From assembly GCF_015291645.1 (NCBI RefSeq), contig NZ_CP030055.1, positions 6,014,001 to 6,078,000 of the forward strand: 64,000 nucleotides of DNA. The letters are read 5' to 3'. Each line of letters begins with the position of its first letter. Position 1 is the first letter of the stretch. This DNA comes from Bradyrhizobium sp. CCBAU 53340 (GTDB lineage Bacteria; Pseudomonadota; Alphaproteobacteria; Rhizobiales; Xanthobacteraceae). Positions 17,634 through 26,730 of this stretch are shown here, in pieces. Below the pieces are notes generated by a model. The model was not told the origin of the DNA, ran no database searches, and saw only the letters and a program-made list of their open reading frames with translations. The translations under genes were made by a program, and so were the position numbers.

Positions 17634-18587
17634 CTAGCTCCGGCGGGCGCGAGCCGCCTTGCGCGAACTGCTCACCGGCGGACGCTCCTGAACATGGGTC
17701 CAGAACGCTTCTGCGGCCGGCGTCAGTCGCGACCTCGGGCGGAACACCCGGATCTCGATCGGGATCTCCCACTCCTGTCCGCCGGCTTTCACCAGCTCGC
17801 CGGAGGCGAGTTGATCGGCAATCAGGCTTTGCGGCAGCCAGGCCATGCCGCGGCCAGCCTGGACCATGGTGACGAGAAGCTTTGCAAGATGCGAGGTGAA
17901 TGCCGGCTTGAGCTTCGCCTTGAGCGGCGAAGTCGCGCGGACGGCCTCGAGGATCGTTCCCATGCCTGACTCGGAGCGGTAGCTCAGGAACTGCACTGGC
18001 GCGGCCGCCGTTCCTGGCAGCCTGAAGCGCGGCGCCTTGCTTGATCTGGAGACCGGCACAGACGCCGGAATCAGGCAATCATCGCCGACATGGGCCGAGC
18101 GGAATTGCGACGTCGTCAGCGCAGTGACCACGGAAGGATGATGGTGGCAGAGCAGGAAATGCACCTCGCCCGCCAGCAGCATGCGCTCGCAGGCTTCCAT
18201 GTGGTTGGCGACAAGCTGGACGTTCGGCACGAATGACAGCGTCGCCTCGACCTGGCGCAGCCAGTCCGGAAAGAATGTCAGCGACAGCGCGTTGGTCGAT
18301 GCGAATTTCAGCACGTCGGATGAACCGCGCGCCAGTTCCTGGGCTTCCAGGCGGCCGGCGGACAGGCGGCGGATGATATCCTCCGCGGTGAGGCGAAACG
18401 CATCGCCTGCAGCCGTCAGGCTCACCGCGTGCGTCGTGCGCTCGAACAGCGCGGCGCCCGCCCAGATTTCCAGCGCCTTGATCCTGCGGCTCAGCGCGGG
18501 CTGCGATGAATTCCGTTGTTCGGCTGCGCGCGAAAAGCTGCGCGTTGACGCCACCGCGATGAAATCGTGCAGCCAGTTGATCTCCAT
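17634..18587 (-). CDS. LysR-type transcriptional regulator
   Basis: A 317-residue regulator. The N-terminal helix-turn-helix is typical (INWLHDFIAVASTRSFSRAAE, then SQPALSRRIKALE), followed by a two-lobe effector domain starting near residue 90. The start at 18585-18587 (MEINWLHDF) is the family's normal position; a longer frame upstream runs through the operator and is unlikely. It is divergent from the LeuCD-like genes with 115 bp between, and probably controls them in response to the transported hydroxy-acid. Confidence 0.9.
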   Translation of the reverse strand: MEINWLHDFIAVASTRSFSRAAEQRNSSQPALSRRIKALEIWAGAALFERTTHAVSLTAAGDAFRLTAEDIIRRLSAGRLEAQELARGSSDVLKFASTNALSLTFFPDWLRQVEATLSFVPNVQLVANHMEACERMLLAGEVHFLLCHHHPSVVTALTTSQFRSAHVGDDCLIPASVPVSRSSKAPRFRLPGTAAAPVQFLSYRSESGMGTILEAVRATSPLKAKLKPAFTSHLAKLLVTMVQAGRGMAWLPQSLIADQLASGELVKAGGQEWEIPIEIRVFRPRSRLTPAAEAFWTHVQERPPVSSSRKAARARRS

Positions 18588-18601
18588 GCCATCCGCCCTG
18601 C

Positions 18602-18620
18602 TTATGCAAATTCTGCATAA
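18602..18620. promoter_or_regulatory. LysR-type operator between lysR and leuC-like gene
   Basis: TTATGCA and TGCATAA form a perfect 7-bp inverted repeat around AATTC. It contains the T-N11-A core of LysR-family sites. It lies 14 bp from the regulator start and 82 bp from the divergent leuC-like gene, as expected for an autoregulated activator site. Confidence 0.75.
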
Positions 18621-18702
18621 TAATATCATGAGGTGACATTGGATTTCCACCGGCCCGGCCTGCACCCTCGACGAAAGTCAAATTCCTCTCTGGGGAGGCC
18701 TG

Positions 18703-20106
18703 ATGTCAGGGCGCACGCTCTACGACAAACTGATCGACGCGCATGTGGTTCGCAAGCTCGACGATGACGGGCTGGTGCTGCTCTATGTCGATCGCACCGT
18801 GCTCAACGAATACACAAGCCCGCAGGCCTTTGCGGGTTTACGCGCAGCGGGGCGGAAAGTGTGGAATCCCTCCGCCGCCCTGATGGTGGTCGACCACGTC
18901 AATCCGACCGCGGCCCGTCGCACGCGGCAGATGCCGGATGCCGACGCCGCGCGGCAGGTCGACTATTTCGCCGACAACGCGCGCGATTTCGGCATCGAAT
19001 ATTTCGACGTCCTTGATCCGCGCCAGGGCATCGAACATGTCGTCGCCCCCGAACAGGGACTGGTGATGCCGGGCATGGTGATCGCTGCCGGCGACAGCCA
19101 CACCACGGCCTACGGTGCCTTCGGCGCGCTCGGCTACGGCATCGGCACCTCCGACATCGAGCATTATCTGGCGACCTCAACGGTGCGTTACCGCCGGCTG
19201 AAGGCGATGCGCATCAACGTGACCGGACGCCCGCCGCTCGGGGTGACGCCGAAGGACATCGTCATGGAGATCATCCGGCGCATCGGCGCCGATGGCGCCA
19301 CCGGCTATGCGGTGGAGTTCGCTGGCCCTGCCATCACCGAGATGAGCGTCGAGGGACGCATCGTGATGTCGATCATGATCGTCGAGGCCGGCGCGCGCGG
19401 CGTCGTCATCGCGCCCGACCAGAAGGTGCTCGACTATCTCAAGGGCCGCCCCCGCGCGCCCAAGGACGAAATGTGGGATCGCGCCACCAAAGCCTGGTTG
19501 CAGCTTCGCTCGGATCCCGATGCCTGTTTCGACCGGGAGATGACGATCGATGCCGGCGACGTGGCACCTCTAGTGACATGGGGCACGAGCCCGGACCAGG
19601 CGATTGCCGTGACCGGTTGTGTCCCCAATCCCGACAGCCATGCCGCCACGCGCGCCCTCGCCTATATGGGCCTGACGCCGGGAATGTCGATCCAATCGGT
19701 GCCGATCGACCTCGCCTTCATCGGCTCCTGCACCAACTCGCGCATCGAGGATCTGCGCGACGCGGCCAAGATCTTCCGAGGCCGTCGTGTTGCATCGGGC
19801 GTTCGCGCCATCGTCGTTCCCGGATCGACCCAGGTCCGCGTCCAGGCCGAGGCAGAGGGGATCGCGCAGATCCTGATCGATGCCGGCGTGGAGTGGCGAC
19901 AGTCCGGCTGCTCGATGTGCCTTGCGATGAACGACGATGTTCTTGCGCCCGGCCAGCGCTCGGCCTCCTCGACCAACCGCAATTTCGAGGGCCGCCAGGG
20001 GCCCGGCGCACGCACGCATCTGATGAGCCCGGCGATGGTCGCGGCCGCTGCCGTCACGGGCCACATCACCGACGTGCGCGATCTGATCGGAGAATATCTG
20101 CCATGA
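18703..20106 (+). CDS. 3-isopropylmalate dehydratase-like large subunit (LeuC family)
   Basis: A 467-residue aconitase-superfamily hydro-lyase. The three cysteine ligands of the 4Fe-4S cluster are in GSCTNSR (Cys343) and SGCSMC (Cys403, Cys406). GDSHTTAYGAFGALGYGIGTSDIEH and DYLKGRP are LeuC hallmarks. Partnered with the small subunit downstream, it should interconvert hydroxy-acid isomers by dehydration and rehydration. Setting beside a 2-hydroxycarboxylate carrier and its own LysR regulator suggests a catabolic substrate such as citramalate or another malate derivative rather than leucine synthesis. Strong GGGGAGG site before ATG 18703. Confidence 0.9.
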   Translation: MSGRTLYDKLIDAHVVRKLDDDGLVLLYVDRTVLNEYTSPQAFAGLRAAGRKVWNPSAALMVVDHVNPTAARRTRQMPDADAARQVDYFADNARDFGIEYFDVLDPRQGIEHVVAPEQGLVMPGMVIAAGDSHTTAYGAFGALGYGIGTSDIEHYLATSTVRYRRLKAMRINVTGRPPLGVTPKDIVMEIIRRIGADGATGYAVEFAGPAITEMSVEGRIVMSIMIVEAGARGVVIAPDQKVLDYLKGRPRAPKDEMWDRATKAWLQLRSDPDACFDREMTIDAGDVAPLVTWGTSPDQAIAVTGCVPNPDSHAATRALAYMGLTPGMSIQSVPIDLAFIGSCTNSRIEDLRDAAKIFRGRRVASGVRAIVVPGSTQVRVQAEAEGIAQILIDAGVEWRQSGCSMCLAMNDDVLAPGQRSASSTNRNFEGRQGPGARTHLMSPAMVAAAAVTGHITDVRDLIGEYLP

Positions 20107-20705
20107 CGCCATTCCATCGTGTCTCCGGCGCCGCGGCGCCGATGATGACGCCCAATATCGACACCGACGTGATCATGCCGAAGATGTTCCTGAAGGGCGT
20201 CGATCGCAGCGGCCTCGGCGAAGGCGCCTTCAACCTGCTCCGCTTCACTGCAGGCAAGCCGAATCCCGATTTCGTGCTGAACAGAGAGGGCTATCGCAAC
20301 GCCTGTTTTCTCGTCGTCGGGCCGAATTTCGGTTGCGGGTCGAGCCGCGAACATGCCGTCTGGGGACTTCAGCAGCTCGGCATCCGCGCCCTGATCGGCA
20401 CCACCTTCGCCGGGATTTTCAACGACAATTGCGCCAATAACGGCCTGCTGACGATCGGCCTCGATGCCGCAACCGTCGGCCCCCTCGCCGGCATCGTCGC
20501 AAGCCCAGCCAGCAACCGCCTCACCATCGATCTCGAAGCGCAAACAATCCGCATCGAAGGCGGCGGCACGATCCCGTTCGCGATCGAGCCGGCGCGGAAA
20601 GAGGCGTTCCTCACCGGCCGCGACGCCATCAGCTCGACGCTGGCCTTTGCCGACGACATCCGCGCCTTCGAGGCGCGGCACCGGGCGGACAATCCCTGGT
20701 TCTAA
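20103..20705 (+). CDS. 3-isopropylmalate dehydratase-like small subunit (LeuD family)
   Basis: A 200-residue small subunit whose start ATGA overlaps the large-subunit stop by 4 bp. Family marks are NIDTDVIMPKMFLK, which contributes to substrate selection, and GPNFGCGSSREHAVWGL, followed by FAGIFNDNCANNGLL. Length is normal for LeuD. It completes the active site of the large subunit. The substrate-selecting loop just after MPKMFLKG is where a difference from biosynthetic LeuD would show. Confidence 0.9.
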   Translation: MTPFHRVSGAAAPMMTPNIDTDVIMPKMFLKGVDRSGLGEGAFNLLRFTAGKPNPDFVLNREGYRNACFLVVGPNFGCGSSREHAVWGLQQLGIRALIGTTFAGIFNDNCANNGLLTIGLDAATVGPLAGIVASPASNRLTIDLEAQTIRIEGGGTIPFAIEPARKEAFLTGRDAISSTLAFADDIRAFEARHRADNPWF

Positions 20706-20751
20706 GGACGCGCAAGCAAGCAAAAGCACGAAACGACAAAGGGAGGTATTC

Positions 20752-22065
20752 TTGACCGACACGACCATGAAGCTCGCGGACACCACGCAGCCATCCGCAC
20801 TCGCAGCACTGAAAATCGGCCCGCTGCCGATCACCGTCTACGTTCCCGCAGCACTCGTCTGTACGGCCGCGGTCTATTCCGGAAAGCTGCCGAATGATGT
20901 GATCGGCGGGCTGTCGGTGCTGATGCTGCTCGGCTTCCTGCTCGGCAAGCTCGGCCAGACCATCCCGGTGGTGAATCGGATCGGCGGCACGGCGATCATG
21001 TGCCTGTTCGTGCCGGCCGCACTGGTCGCCTACGGCCTGATGCCGGAGACGGCGCTGAAGGCGATCACGACGACGTTTCGCACCGCCAATTTCCAGTATT
21101 TCTTCATCGCCTGCCTGGTCGCGGGCTCGATCCTCGGCATGCCCCATCGCGTCCTGGTGCAGGGATTCATCAGGATGTTCGTGCCGCTGTTGATCGGCAC
21201 GCTCAGCGCCATCGCGATCGGCGTCACGGTCGGGCTGCTGTTCGGCCACAGCCCGAAGGAGACGTTCTTCTTCGTGATCATCCCGATCATCGGCGGCGGC
21301 CTCGCCGAGGGCGTGCTGCCGCTGTCGATCGCCTACGCCGAAATGCTGCACCGGCCGCAAGGAGAGCTGGTCGTGCAGATGGTGCCGGCAGCGCTGCTCG
21401 GCAACGTCGTTGCCATCGTCGCGGCCGGACTTCTTGCCCGTCTCGGCGAAAAACGGCGCGACCTCAGCGGCCAGGGCATGCTGGTGAAGTCTGGCGATGA
21501 CGACATTCTCGGCCCGACGCAATCGGATCACCCGATTGAGTTCGGCCTGCTCGGTGCCGGCATCGTGCTGTCCTGCGTGCTGTTCGTGCTCGGCATGGTG
21601 CTCGCGCCCACTACCGGCATTCCCGGCCCGATCCTGATGATCATCGCCGCGGTCGCGCTCAAGCTGACAAAGCTGCTGCCGGCCGAGATGGAGCTCGGCG
21701 CCTACCAGATCAACAAATTCATGTCGACCAACCTCACCTTCGCGATCCTGGTGGCGATGGGAGCGTTGCTGGTGTCATGGCAGCAGCTCGTCGCCTCGTT
21801 CAATCCGGGCTACATCGCGATCTGCACGACGACGGTGCTGGCGATGGTCGCCTCCGGCTTCTTCGTCGGCAAATGGCTTAACATGTATCCGGTCGAGGCG
21901 GCGATCGTCACCGCCTGCCATTCCGGGCTCGGCGGCACCGGCGACGTCGCCATCCTCGGCGCTGCGGACCGTATGGGCCTGATGGCCTTCGCCCAGATCG
22001 CAACCCGCGTCGGCGGCGCCATCATGATCGTGATCGCGACGCTGGCGATGAAGGTTGCGTATTGA
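20752..22065 (+). CDS. 2-hydroxycarboxylate transporter (CitS/CimH/MaeP family)
   Basis: A 437-residue inner-membrane symporter for citrate, malate or related 2-hydroxy acids. The family's two GGxG re-entrant motifs are visible: IIGGGLAEGVLPLS in the N-terminal half and SGLGGTGDVAILG in the C-terminal half, each in a hydrophobic setting. TTG 20752 is favoured because AGGGAGG lies 5 bp before it; ATG 20767 is 20 bp away from that site. It is the third gene of the LysR-controlled unit, 46 bp after the small subunit, and ends in a hairpin. Confidence 0.9.
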   Translation: MTDTTMKLADTTQPSALAALKIGPLPITVYVPAALVCTAAVYSGKLPNDVIGGLSVLMLLGFLLGKLGQTIPVVNRIGGTAIMCLFVPAALVAYGLMPETALKAITTTFRTANFQYFFIACLVAGSILGMPHRVLVQGFIRMFVPLLIGTLSAIAIGVTVGLLFGHSPKETFFFVIIPIIGGGLAEGVLPLSIAYAEMLHRPQGELVVQMVPAALLGNVVAIVAAGLLARLGEKRRDLSGQGMLVKSGDDDILGPTQSDHPIEFGLLGAGIVLSCVLFVLGMVLAPTTGIPGPILMIIAAVALKLTKLLPAEMELGAYQINKFMSTNLTFAILVAMGALLVSWQQLVASFNPGYIAICTTTVLAMVASGFFVGKWLNMYPVEAAIVTACHSGLGGTGDVAILGAADRMGLMAFAQIATRVGGAIMIVIATLAMKVAY

Positions 22066-22079
22066 CTCTCGCGGTCGGC

Positions 22080-22105
22080 AGCCGGCGTTCTCCGCAACGC
22101 CGGCT
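22080..22105. terminator. Hairpin between convergent genes
   Basis: AGCCGGCGTT and AACGCCGGCT make a perfect 10-bp stem with loop CTCCGC, 14 bp after the transporter stop and 4 bp before the stop of the convergent lipoprotein gene. No long T-run is present; a bidirectional end signal is likely. Confidence 0.6.
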
Positions 22106-22108
22106 ACG

Positions 22109-22537
22109 TTACTTCAATTTTGCAAAGACCTTACTGAACTCCGGCAGCCTCAGTCTTTGTTTCTCCTTCCGGTATTCAGCTTCATTGAAGGGTCCGCTCA
22201 CGGAGACCCGGACCGCAACGTCCCATTCATTTTCTTTTCGCGAGATATAATAGAACTCCGTGACCGAGCGGTCTGGTTGCTTTCCCCATTTCCAAGGATG
22301 GCGCGCGAACACGATGTAATGGGCGTTCGCGCCGGCTTGAAAGACCGTGGGCTCCGGAAGGCCATCGCCAACGCAAGTCCCATCCGTCCCGACGGAACGG
22401 CAAAGCGTCATGTTCTCATCCGTGTCGATGGCGACAAGGCGATAGGGTCCGTCAATCGCTTCGTCCTGAACGAAGCCGCAGGCAGGCAGACACAGCAAGA
22501 GTGCCAAGCAAGCCCACCGTCTCACGTGTGGGATCAT
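22109..22537 (-). CDS. Hypothetical lipoprotein
   Basis: A 142-residue protein with a lipoprotein signal: basic start, hydrophobic stretch and lipobox LPAC (Cys20). The mature part contains YRLVAIDTDENMTLCRSVG and a C-terminal basic helix. I do not recognise the family. It is probably anchored in the outer or inner membrane facing the periplasm. It ends against the terminator of the 2-hydroxycarboxylate carrier operon and begins just past the cyclase gene's stop. Confidence 0.75.
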   Translation of the reverse strand: MIPHVRRWACLALLLCLPACGFVQDEAIDGPYRLVAIDTDENMTLCRSVGTDGTCVGDGLPEPTVFQAGANAHYIVFARHPWKWGKQPDRSVTEFYYISRKENEWDVAVRVSVSGPFNEAEYRKEKQRLRLPEFSKVFAKLK

Positions 22538-22547
22538 GGCTCGGCTT

Positions 22548-23738
22548 TCACGCCATCACTACCGGCGTCTCCTCGGCGAGCCCGAACACGCGCTGCGCCT
22601 TGGAGAATCCCGCGATCGGAAAATCGCCGAGGTCGCGCCAATCGTGATGGCAGACGTTTGCGAAAACCTCCGAGGCGACGACGGTCCGCCCCAGGCGCCC
22701 CGCGATCTTCTCCATCCGCGCCGCGAGATTGACGGCCGGCCCTATGCAGGTGAAGTCGAGGCGGTTGCCGCCGCCAATATTGCCGTAGAGGATGTTGCCG
22801 ACATGCAGCGCGACGCCGAAGCGGAAGCGCTCGACGACATCGCCGACCGGGTGCGCCAGCGCCTCGACGCTGGCACGGGATTCGCGCGCCGCTTCCAGCA
22901 CGCGTGAACAGACATGGGCGGCATCACCGACATATTCGTCGATCGGGAACACCGCGAGCAGGCCATCGCCCATGAATTTCAGGACCTCGCCGCCATGGCC
23001 GCGGATCGCGGTGACCTGACAGTCGAAATAGCGGTTGAGGATATCGACCACCATCTCGGCCGGCAGCCGGTCGGACAACGCGGTGAAGCCGCGCAGGTCC
23101 GACAGCCAGATCGCGGCCTGCATCGTGTCGTTGTGGCCGCGGCGGATCTGGCCGGCGAGGATGCGCTCGCCGGCGCGATTTCCCACATAGGTGTCCAGCA
23201 GTGTCGCAGCGGTGCGGCGCAGGGTGACGATTTCGCTGACGCGCGCGAGCGGCGCCACGATGGAGCGGATCGTCGCAATGTCGTCTTCGCTGAAGCCGCC
23301 GGGATGCCGGGTGGTCCAGCTGATGGCATGGATCGAACCGTCGAGAAACCGCATCGGCGTCGCGATGTAGTCGGTGACGCCCTCGGCACGCATGTCGTCC
23401 AGGAACGGAAAGCGTTTGCTGTCGGGGTCATCCATGCGCCCCCTCACCTCTAGCCCCTCCTCGAACACGATCCGAAGCGGGCTCCGGGCAAATTCAGGCG
23501 TGGCGAGAATCTCGAAATCGACGGTGCCGATCTCGACTTCCTCGCCCTGCCGCCAGATGAAATTGCGGCCGTAGATCTCGGGATGCAGGGTGCGGATAAA
23601 GACACCGAACCGCCACAGCGGCAGTCCGGCCGCAACCAGATGCTCACAGGCGTCTGCAATCATCTCGGCCGGGCCCCGTGACGACCTGGCGCCGTCGATC
23701 AGCCAATTGATGATGCGCTGGAGCTCGGAGCTTTCCAT
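22548..23738 (-). CDS. Class III adenylate/guanylate cyclase
   Basis: A 396-residue soluble protein. The C-terminal half is a class III nucleotidyl cyclase: metal-binding Asp in WLSDLRGFTALSD, second Asp and the purine-selecting Lys in VLKFMGDGLLAVF, and GIALHVGNILYGNIG-like text ahead of the transition-state Asn-Arg in GPAVNLAARMEK. Lys favours ATP, hence cAMP. The N-terminal 200 residues look like a GAF-type sensory domain seen in rhizobial cyclases. The lipoprotein gene follows 10 bp downstream on the same strand. Confidence 0.88.
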   Translation of the reverse strand: MESSELQRIINWLIDGARSSRGPAEMIADACEHLVAAGLPLWRFGVFIRTLHPEIYGRNFIWRQGEEVEIGTVDFEILATPEFARSPLRIVFEEGLEVRGRMDDPDSKRFPFLDDMRAEGVTDYIATPMRFLDGSIHAISWTTRHPGGFSEDDIATIRSIVAPLARVSEIVTLRRTAATLLDTYVGNRAGERILAGQIRRGHNDTMQAAIWLSDLRGFTALSDRLPAEMVVDILNRYFDCQVTAIRGHGGEVLKFMGDGLLAVFPIDEYVGDAAHVCSRVLEAARESRASVEALAHPVGDVVERFRFGVALHVGNILYGNIGGGNRLDFTCIGPAVNLAARMEKIAGRLGRTVVASEVFANVCHHDWRDLGDFPIAGFSKAQRVFGLAEETPVVMA

Positions 23739-23842
23739 GGCCGCATTTGCCGACGAAGTTGTGGGATCGTCAAGCTGCGCGGTGGGCTGGTACCGCGACG
23801 CTGGGCGTACTCACCTCTCCCCGACGGGGAGAGGTGAAGAAC

Positions 23843-24931
23843 TCAGCGTCCGACCTGCCCGCGGTCCCGCAGGAAGTGGTCGGCGAGCACGCAGGCCATC
23901 ATGGCTTCGCCGACGGGGACAGCGCGGATGCCGACGCAGGGGTCGTGGCGGCCTTTTGTCATGATCTCGGTGTCGGCGCCCTGGCGATCGACGGTGAGGC
24001 GCGGCTGCAGGATCGACGACGTCGGCTTCACCGCGAAACGCACCACCACCGGCTGTCCGGTGGAGATGCCGCCCAGAATGCCGCCGGCGTGATTGGACAG
24101 GAAGCGCGTGCCGTCATTGCCGGTGCGCATCTCGTCGGCATTCTCTTCGCCGGTGAGCTCGGCGGCGCCAAAGCCGGCGCCGATCTCGACGCCCTTCACG
24201 GCGTTGATGGTCATCATCGCACCCGCCAGATCGGAATCGAGCTTGGCGTAGATCGGCGCGCCGAGGCCCGCCGGCACGCCTTCGGCGACGATCTCGAGTA
24301 CCGCGCCGATCGAGGAGCCGCTCTTGCGGATGCCGTCGAGATAGGTCTCGAAAAACGCGGCCTTGTCCTTGTCCGGGCAGAAGAACGGGTTCTTGGCGAT
24401 CTCGTCCCAGTCCCACTTCCCGCGGTCGATCTTGTGCGGCCCCATCTGCACCAGCGCGCCGCGCACCTTCACATCGGGCAGCACCTTTCGCGCAATCGCA
24501 CCGGCGGCAACGCGCATCGCGGTCTCACGCGCAGACGAGCGGCCGCCACCACGATAGTCGCGCAGGCCATACTTCGCTTCATAGGTGAAGTCGGCATGGC
24601 CGGGACGAAACTTGTCCTTGATCTCGGAATAGTCCTTCGAACGCTGGTCGGTGTTCTCGATCAGGAGTCCGATCGGGGTGCCCGTCGTCACCTGCACCCC
24701 CGTCTCCGGATGCGCCATCACGCCGGACAGGATCTTGACCTGGTCCGGCTCCTGGCGCTGGGTGGTGAAGCGCGACTGGCCCGGCTTGCGGCGATCGAGG
24801 TCCCGCTGGATGTCGGCCTCGGTGAGCGGGATCATCGGTGGGCAGCCGTCGACCACGCAGCCGATCGCCACCCCGTGGCTCTCGCCAAAGGTGGTGACGC
24901 GGAACATGTGGCCGAAGGTGTTGAAGGACAT
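23843..24931 (-). CDS. aroC: Chorismate synthase
   Basis: A 362-residue enzyme that converts EPSP to chorismate with reduced FMN, the last common step to aromatic amino acids, folate and quinones. Signatures include [50 protein letters not shown] and [15 protein letters not shown]. Length is typical. The start ATG 24929-24931 gives the family's normal MSFNTFG opening. Single gene by spacing; a dispersed palindrome lies upstream. Confidence 0.97.
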   Translation of the reverse strand: MSFNTFGHMFRVTTFGESHGVAIGCVVDGCPPMIPLTEADIQRDLDRRKPGQSRFTTQRQEPDQVKILSGVMAHPETGVQVTTGTPIGLLIENTDQRSKDYSEIKDKFRPGHADFTYEAKYGLRDYRGGGRSSARETAMRVAAGAIARKVLPDVKVRGALVQMGPHKIDRGKWDWDEIAKNPFFCPDKDKAAFFETYLDGIRKSGSSIGAVLEIVAEGVPAGLGAPIYAKLDSDLAGAMMTINAVKGVEIGAGFGAAELTGEENADEMRTGNDGTRFLSNHAGGILGGISTGQPVVVRFAVKPTSSILQPRLTVDRQGADTEIMTKGRHDPCVGIRAVPVGEAMMACVLADHFLRDRGQVGR

Positions 24932-25006
24932 CAGTCTCTAGCTCGTAGGTCAGTTCTGGCTTTTGTCGTAACGCGCCCTGAAATGAGCGTCAAATACCCG
25001 CCAAGC

Positions 25007-25099
25007 TCGTCATGGCCGGGCTTGTCCCGGCCATCCACGTTCCTGGTCACCGCAGGCAAGAAAGTCCGTGGATGCCCGGGACAAGCCCGGGCATGACGG
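25007..25099. repeat. Dispersed palindromic repeat, family C
   Basis: Opens TCGTCATGGCCGGGCTTGTC and closes GACAAGCCCGGGCATGACGG; two internal hairpins, GGCCGGGCTTGTCCCGGCC and GCCCGGGACAAGCCCGGGC. It lies between the aroC start and the phosphatase stop, both on the minus strand, so it may be transcribed in the phosphatase 3' end. Confidence 0.82.
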
Positions 25100-25124
25100 C
25101 GGGAGGGCGGACGATGAGCCGGGC

Positions 25125-25724
25125 CTAACTATATTTATCCAGCCGGCCGTCGCGAAACACATAGACCGCGCCCTGCTCGATATAGAGCTCGGCGGCGCTT
25201 ACAGGCGTTTCCAGGCCGAGCGAAACCATCAGCGCCCGGCAGGTCCCGCCATGGGCAACCGCGACGGTGTCGGCCTTGAGCTCGTCGTACCAGGCGCGCA
25301 CGCGGACCTGCACGTCGGCGTAAGTCTCCCCGCCCGAGGGGCCCACCTTCCATTTGTCGGCGAGACGCCTGGCATAGATCTCTGGATCTCTCGCCTCGCT
25401 TTCGGCCAACGTCAGCCCTTCCCAGACGCCGTAGCCGATCTCGCGCAGGCGGTCGTCCAGCGCATAGTCGGTCACAGGCAATTCGAGCTTGCCGCGTGCC
25501 AGTTCCATGGTCTGCCGCGCGCGGCCGAGCGGGCTCGACACATAGGCCAGCGCCGCCCGATCGCGGCCGTCGCGCCTGAGGAGATCGGCCAGAATGAGGC
25601 CTGCCTGCACGGCCTGGTCACGGCCGCGCGCATTCAGCGGAATGTCCCTGGTGCCCTGAAGCCTGCCGAGCGCATTCCACTCGGTCTCGCCGTGGCGAAG
25701 ATAATAGATCGTGGGCACGGCCAT
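25125..25724 (-). CDS. Histidine phosphatase family protein (phosphoglycerate mutase-like)
   Basis: A 199-residue protein with the phosphohistidine signature YYLRHGETEWNALGRLQG near the start, the second arginine in YVSSPLGRARQT, and the acid/base region AVAHGGTCRALM. These make the two-histidine, two-arginine pocket of the branch-1 histidine phosphatases. Members serve as cofactor-dependent mutases or broad phosphatases; the small size favours a phosphatase. It lies 12 bp downstream of fabI and is likely co-transcribed with it. Confidence 0.9.
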   Translation of the reverse strand: MAVPTIYYLRHGETEWNALGRLQGTRDIPLNARGRDQAVQAGLILADLLRRDGRDRAALAYVSSPLGRARQTMELARGKLELPVTDYALDDRLREIGYGVWEGLTLAESEARDPEIYARRLADKWKVGPSGGETYADVQVRVRAWYDELKADTVAVAHGGTCRALMVSLGLETPVSAAELYIEQGAVYVFRDGRLDKYS

Positions 25725-25736
25725 TTCGGGTGGTGA

Positions 25737-26558
25737 TCAGTCCTTCGGCGCCGCGCCCGATGCCTCGGGCCGGCCCATTCCCAGCACGTTGTAACCGGAG
25801 TCGACGTGATGGATCTCGCCGGTGACGCCGCGCGACATGTCGGACAGGAAATACACCGCGCTGTCGCCGACCTCCTCGATCGTGACGTTGCGCCGCAGCG
25901 GTGCGTTGATCTCGTTGTATTTCAGCAGCAGGCGGGAATCAGAGATGCCGGCGAAGGCAAGCGTCTTGATCGGCCCTGCCGAGATCGCATTGACGCGGAT
26001 CGCCTTCTCGCCGAGGTCGGCGGCAAGATAGCGCACGCTCGCTTCAAGCGCGGCCTTCGCCACGCCCATCACGTTGTAGCGCGGCATCCACTTCTCGGCG
26101 CCGTAATAGCTGAGCGTGAGGATCGATCCGCCGTCGGTCATCAGCTTCTCGGCGCGCTGTGCGAGCGCGGTGAGCGAATAGCAGGAGATCAGCATCGACT
26201 TGGAGAAGTTTTCCGCCGTCGTGTCGACGTAGCGGCCGTCGAGCTGCTCGCCATAGGCGATCGCGTGCACGACGAAATCGATCTTGCCCCACTTCTCCTT
26301 GAGGGCATCGAACGCAGCGTCGATGGTCGCAGCGTCGGTGACGTCGCAATGACCGAGCACAAGCGCGCCGAGCTCGGCGGCCAGCGGCTCGACCCGCTTT
26401 TTCAGCGCATCGCCCTGATAGGTGAGCGCGATCTCGGCACCGGCCGCCTGGCATGCCTTGGCGATGCCCCAGGCGATCGAGCGGTTATTGGCAATGCCAA
26501 GGATGACCCCGCGCTTGCCCTGCATCAATCCTTGCATCAGACCTGAATTCTGCGCCAT
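25737..26558 (-). CDS. fabI: Enoyl-[acyl-carrier-protein] reductase (NADH)
   Basis: A 273-residue short-chain reductase that carries out the last step of each fatty-acid elongation cycle. Marks of FabI are GKRGVILGIANNRSIAWGIAKA (cofactor loop), the Tyr-x6-Lys pair in SYYGAEKWMPRYNVMGVAKAAL and the RVNAISAGPIKTLA segment. The N-terminus has a short internal duplication, GLMQGLMQ, so Met7 or Met11 could also start translation. Divergent from the sigma factor gene; first of a two-gene unit with the phosphatase. Confidence 0.95.
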   Translation of the reverse strand: MAQNSGLMQGLMQGKRGVILGIANNRSIAWGIAKACQAAGAEIALTYQGDALKKRVEPLAAELGALVLGHCDVTDAATIDAAFDALKEKWGKIDFVVHAIAYGEQLDGRYVDTTAENFSKSMLISCYSLTALAQRAEKLMTDGGSILTLSYYGAEKWMPRYNVMGVAKAALEASVRYLAADLGEKAIRVNAISAGPIKTLAFAGISDSRLLLKYNEINAPLRRNVTIEEVGDSAVYFLSDMSRGVTGEIHHVDSGYNVLGMGRPEASGAAPKD

Positions 26559-26656
26559 TTGCTAACGTCCTGTAGCTCTCGTTAAGGTCTGGAGGTACAC
26601 CAGCCCTCCCCTGCGGTACAGTCCTAATACGCGGCGTTAACGCTGTTTCCGGCACC

Positions 26657-26681
26657 GGAATAGCCGTTCCATTCGGGTGTT
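26657..26681 (+). promoter_or_regulatory. Candidate ECF-type promoter before the sigma factor gene
   Basis: GGAAT, 16 bp, then TGTT. This resembles the GGAAC-N16-CGTT promoters of extracytoplasmic sigma factors with two mismatches. It lies 50 bp before ATG 26731 and could be the autoregulated promoter of this sigma gene or an EcfG site. Confidence 0.35.
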
Positions 26682-26730
26682 ATGATCGCTATGGGCGCTC
26701 GCGCCTGATGTGAAGGACGTCAAGACGGCA

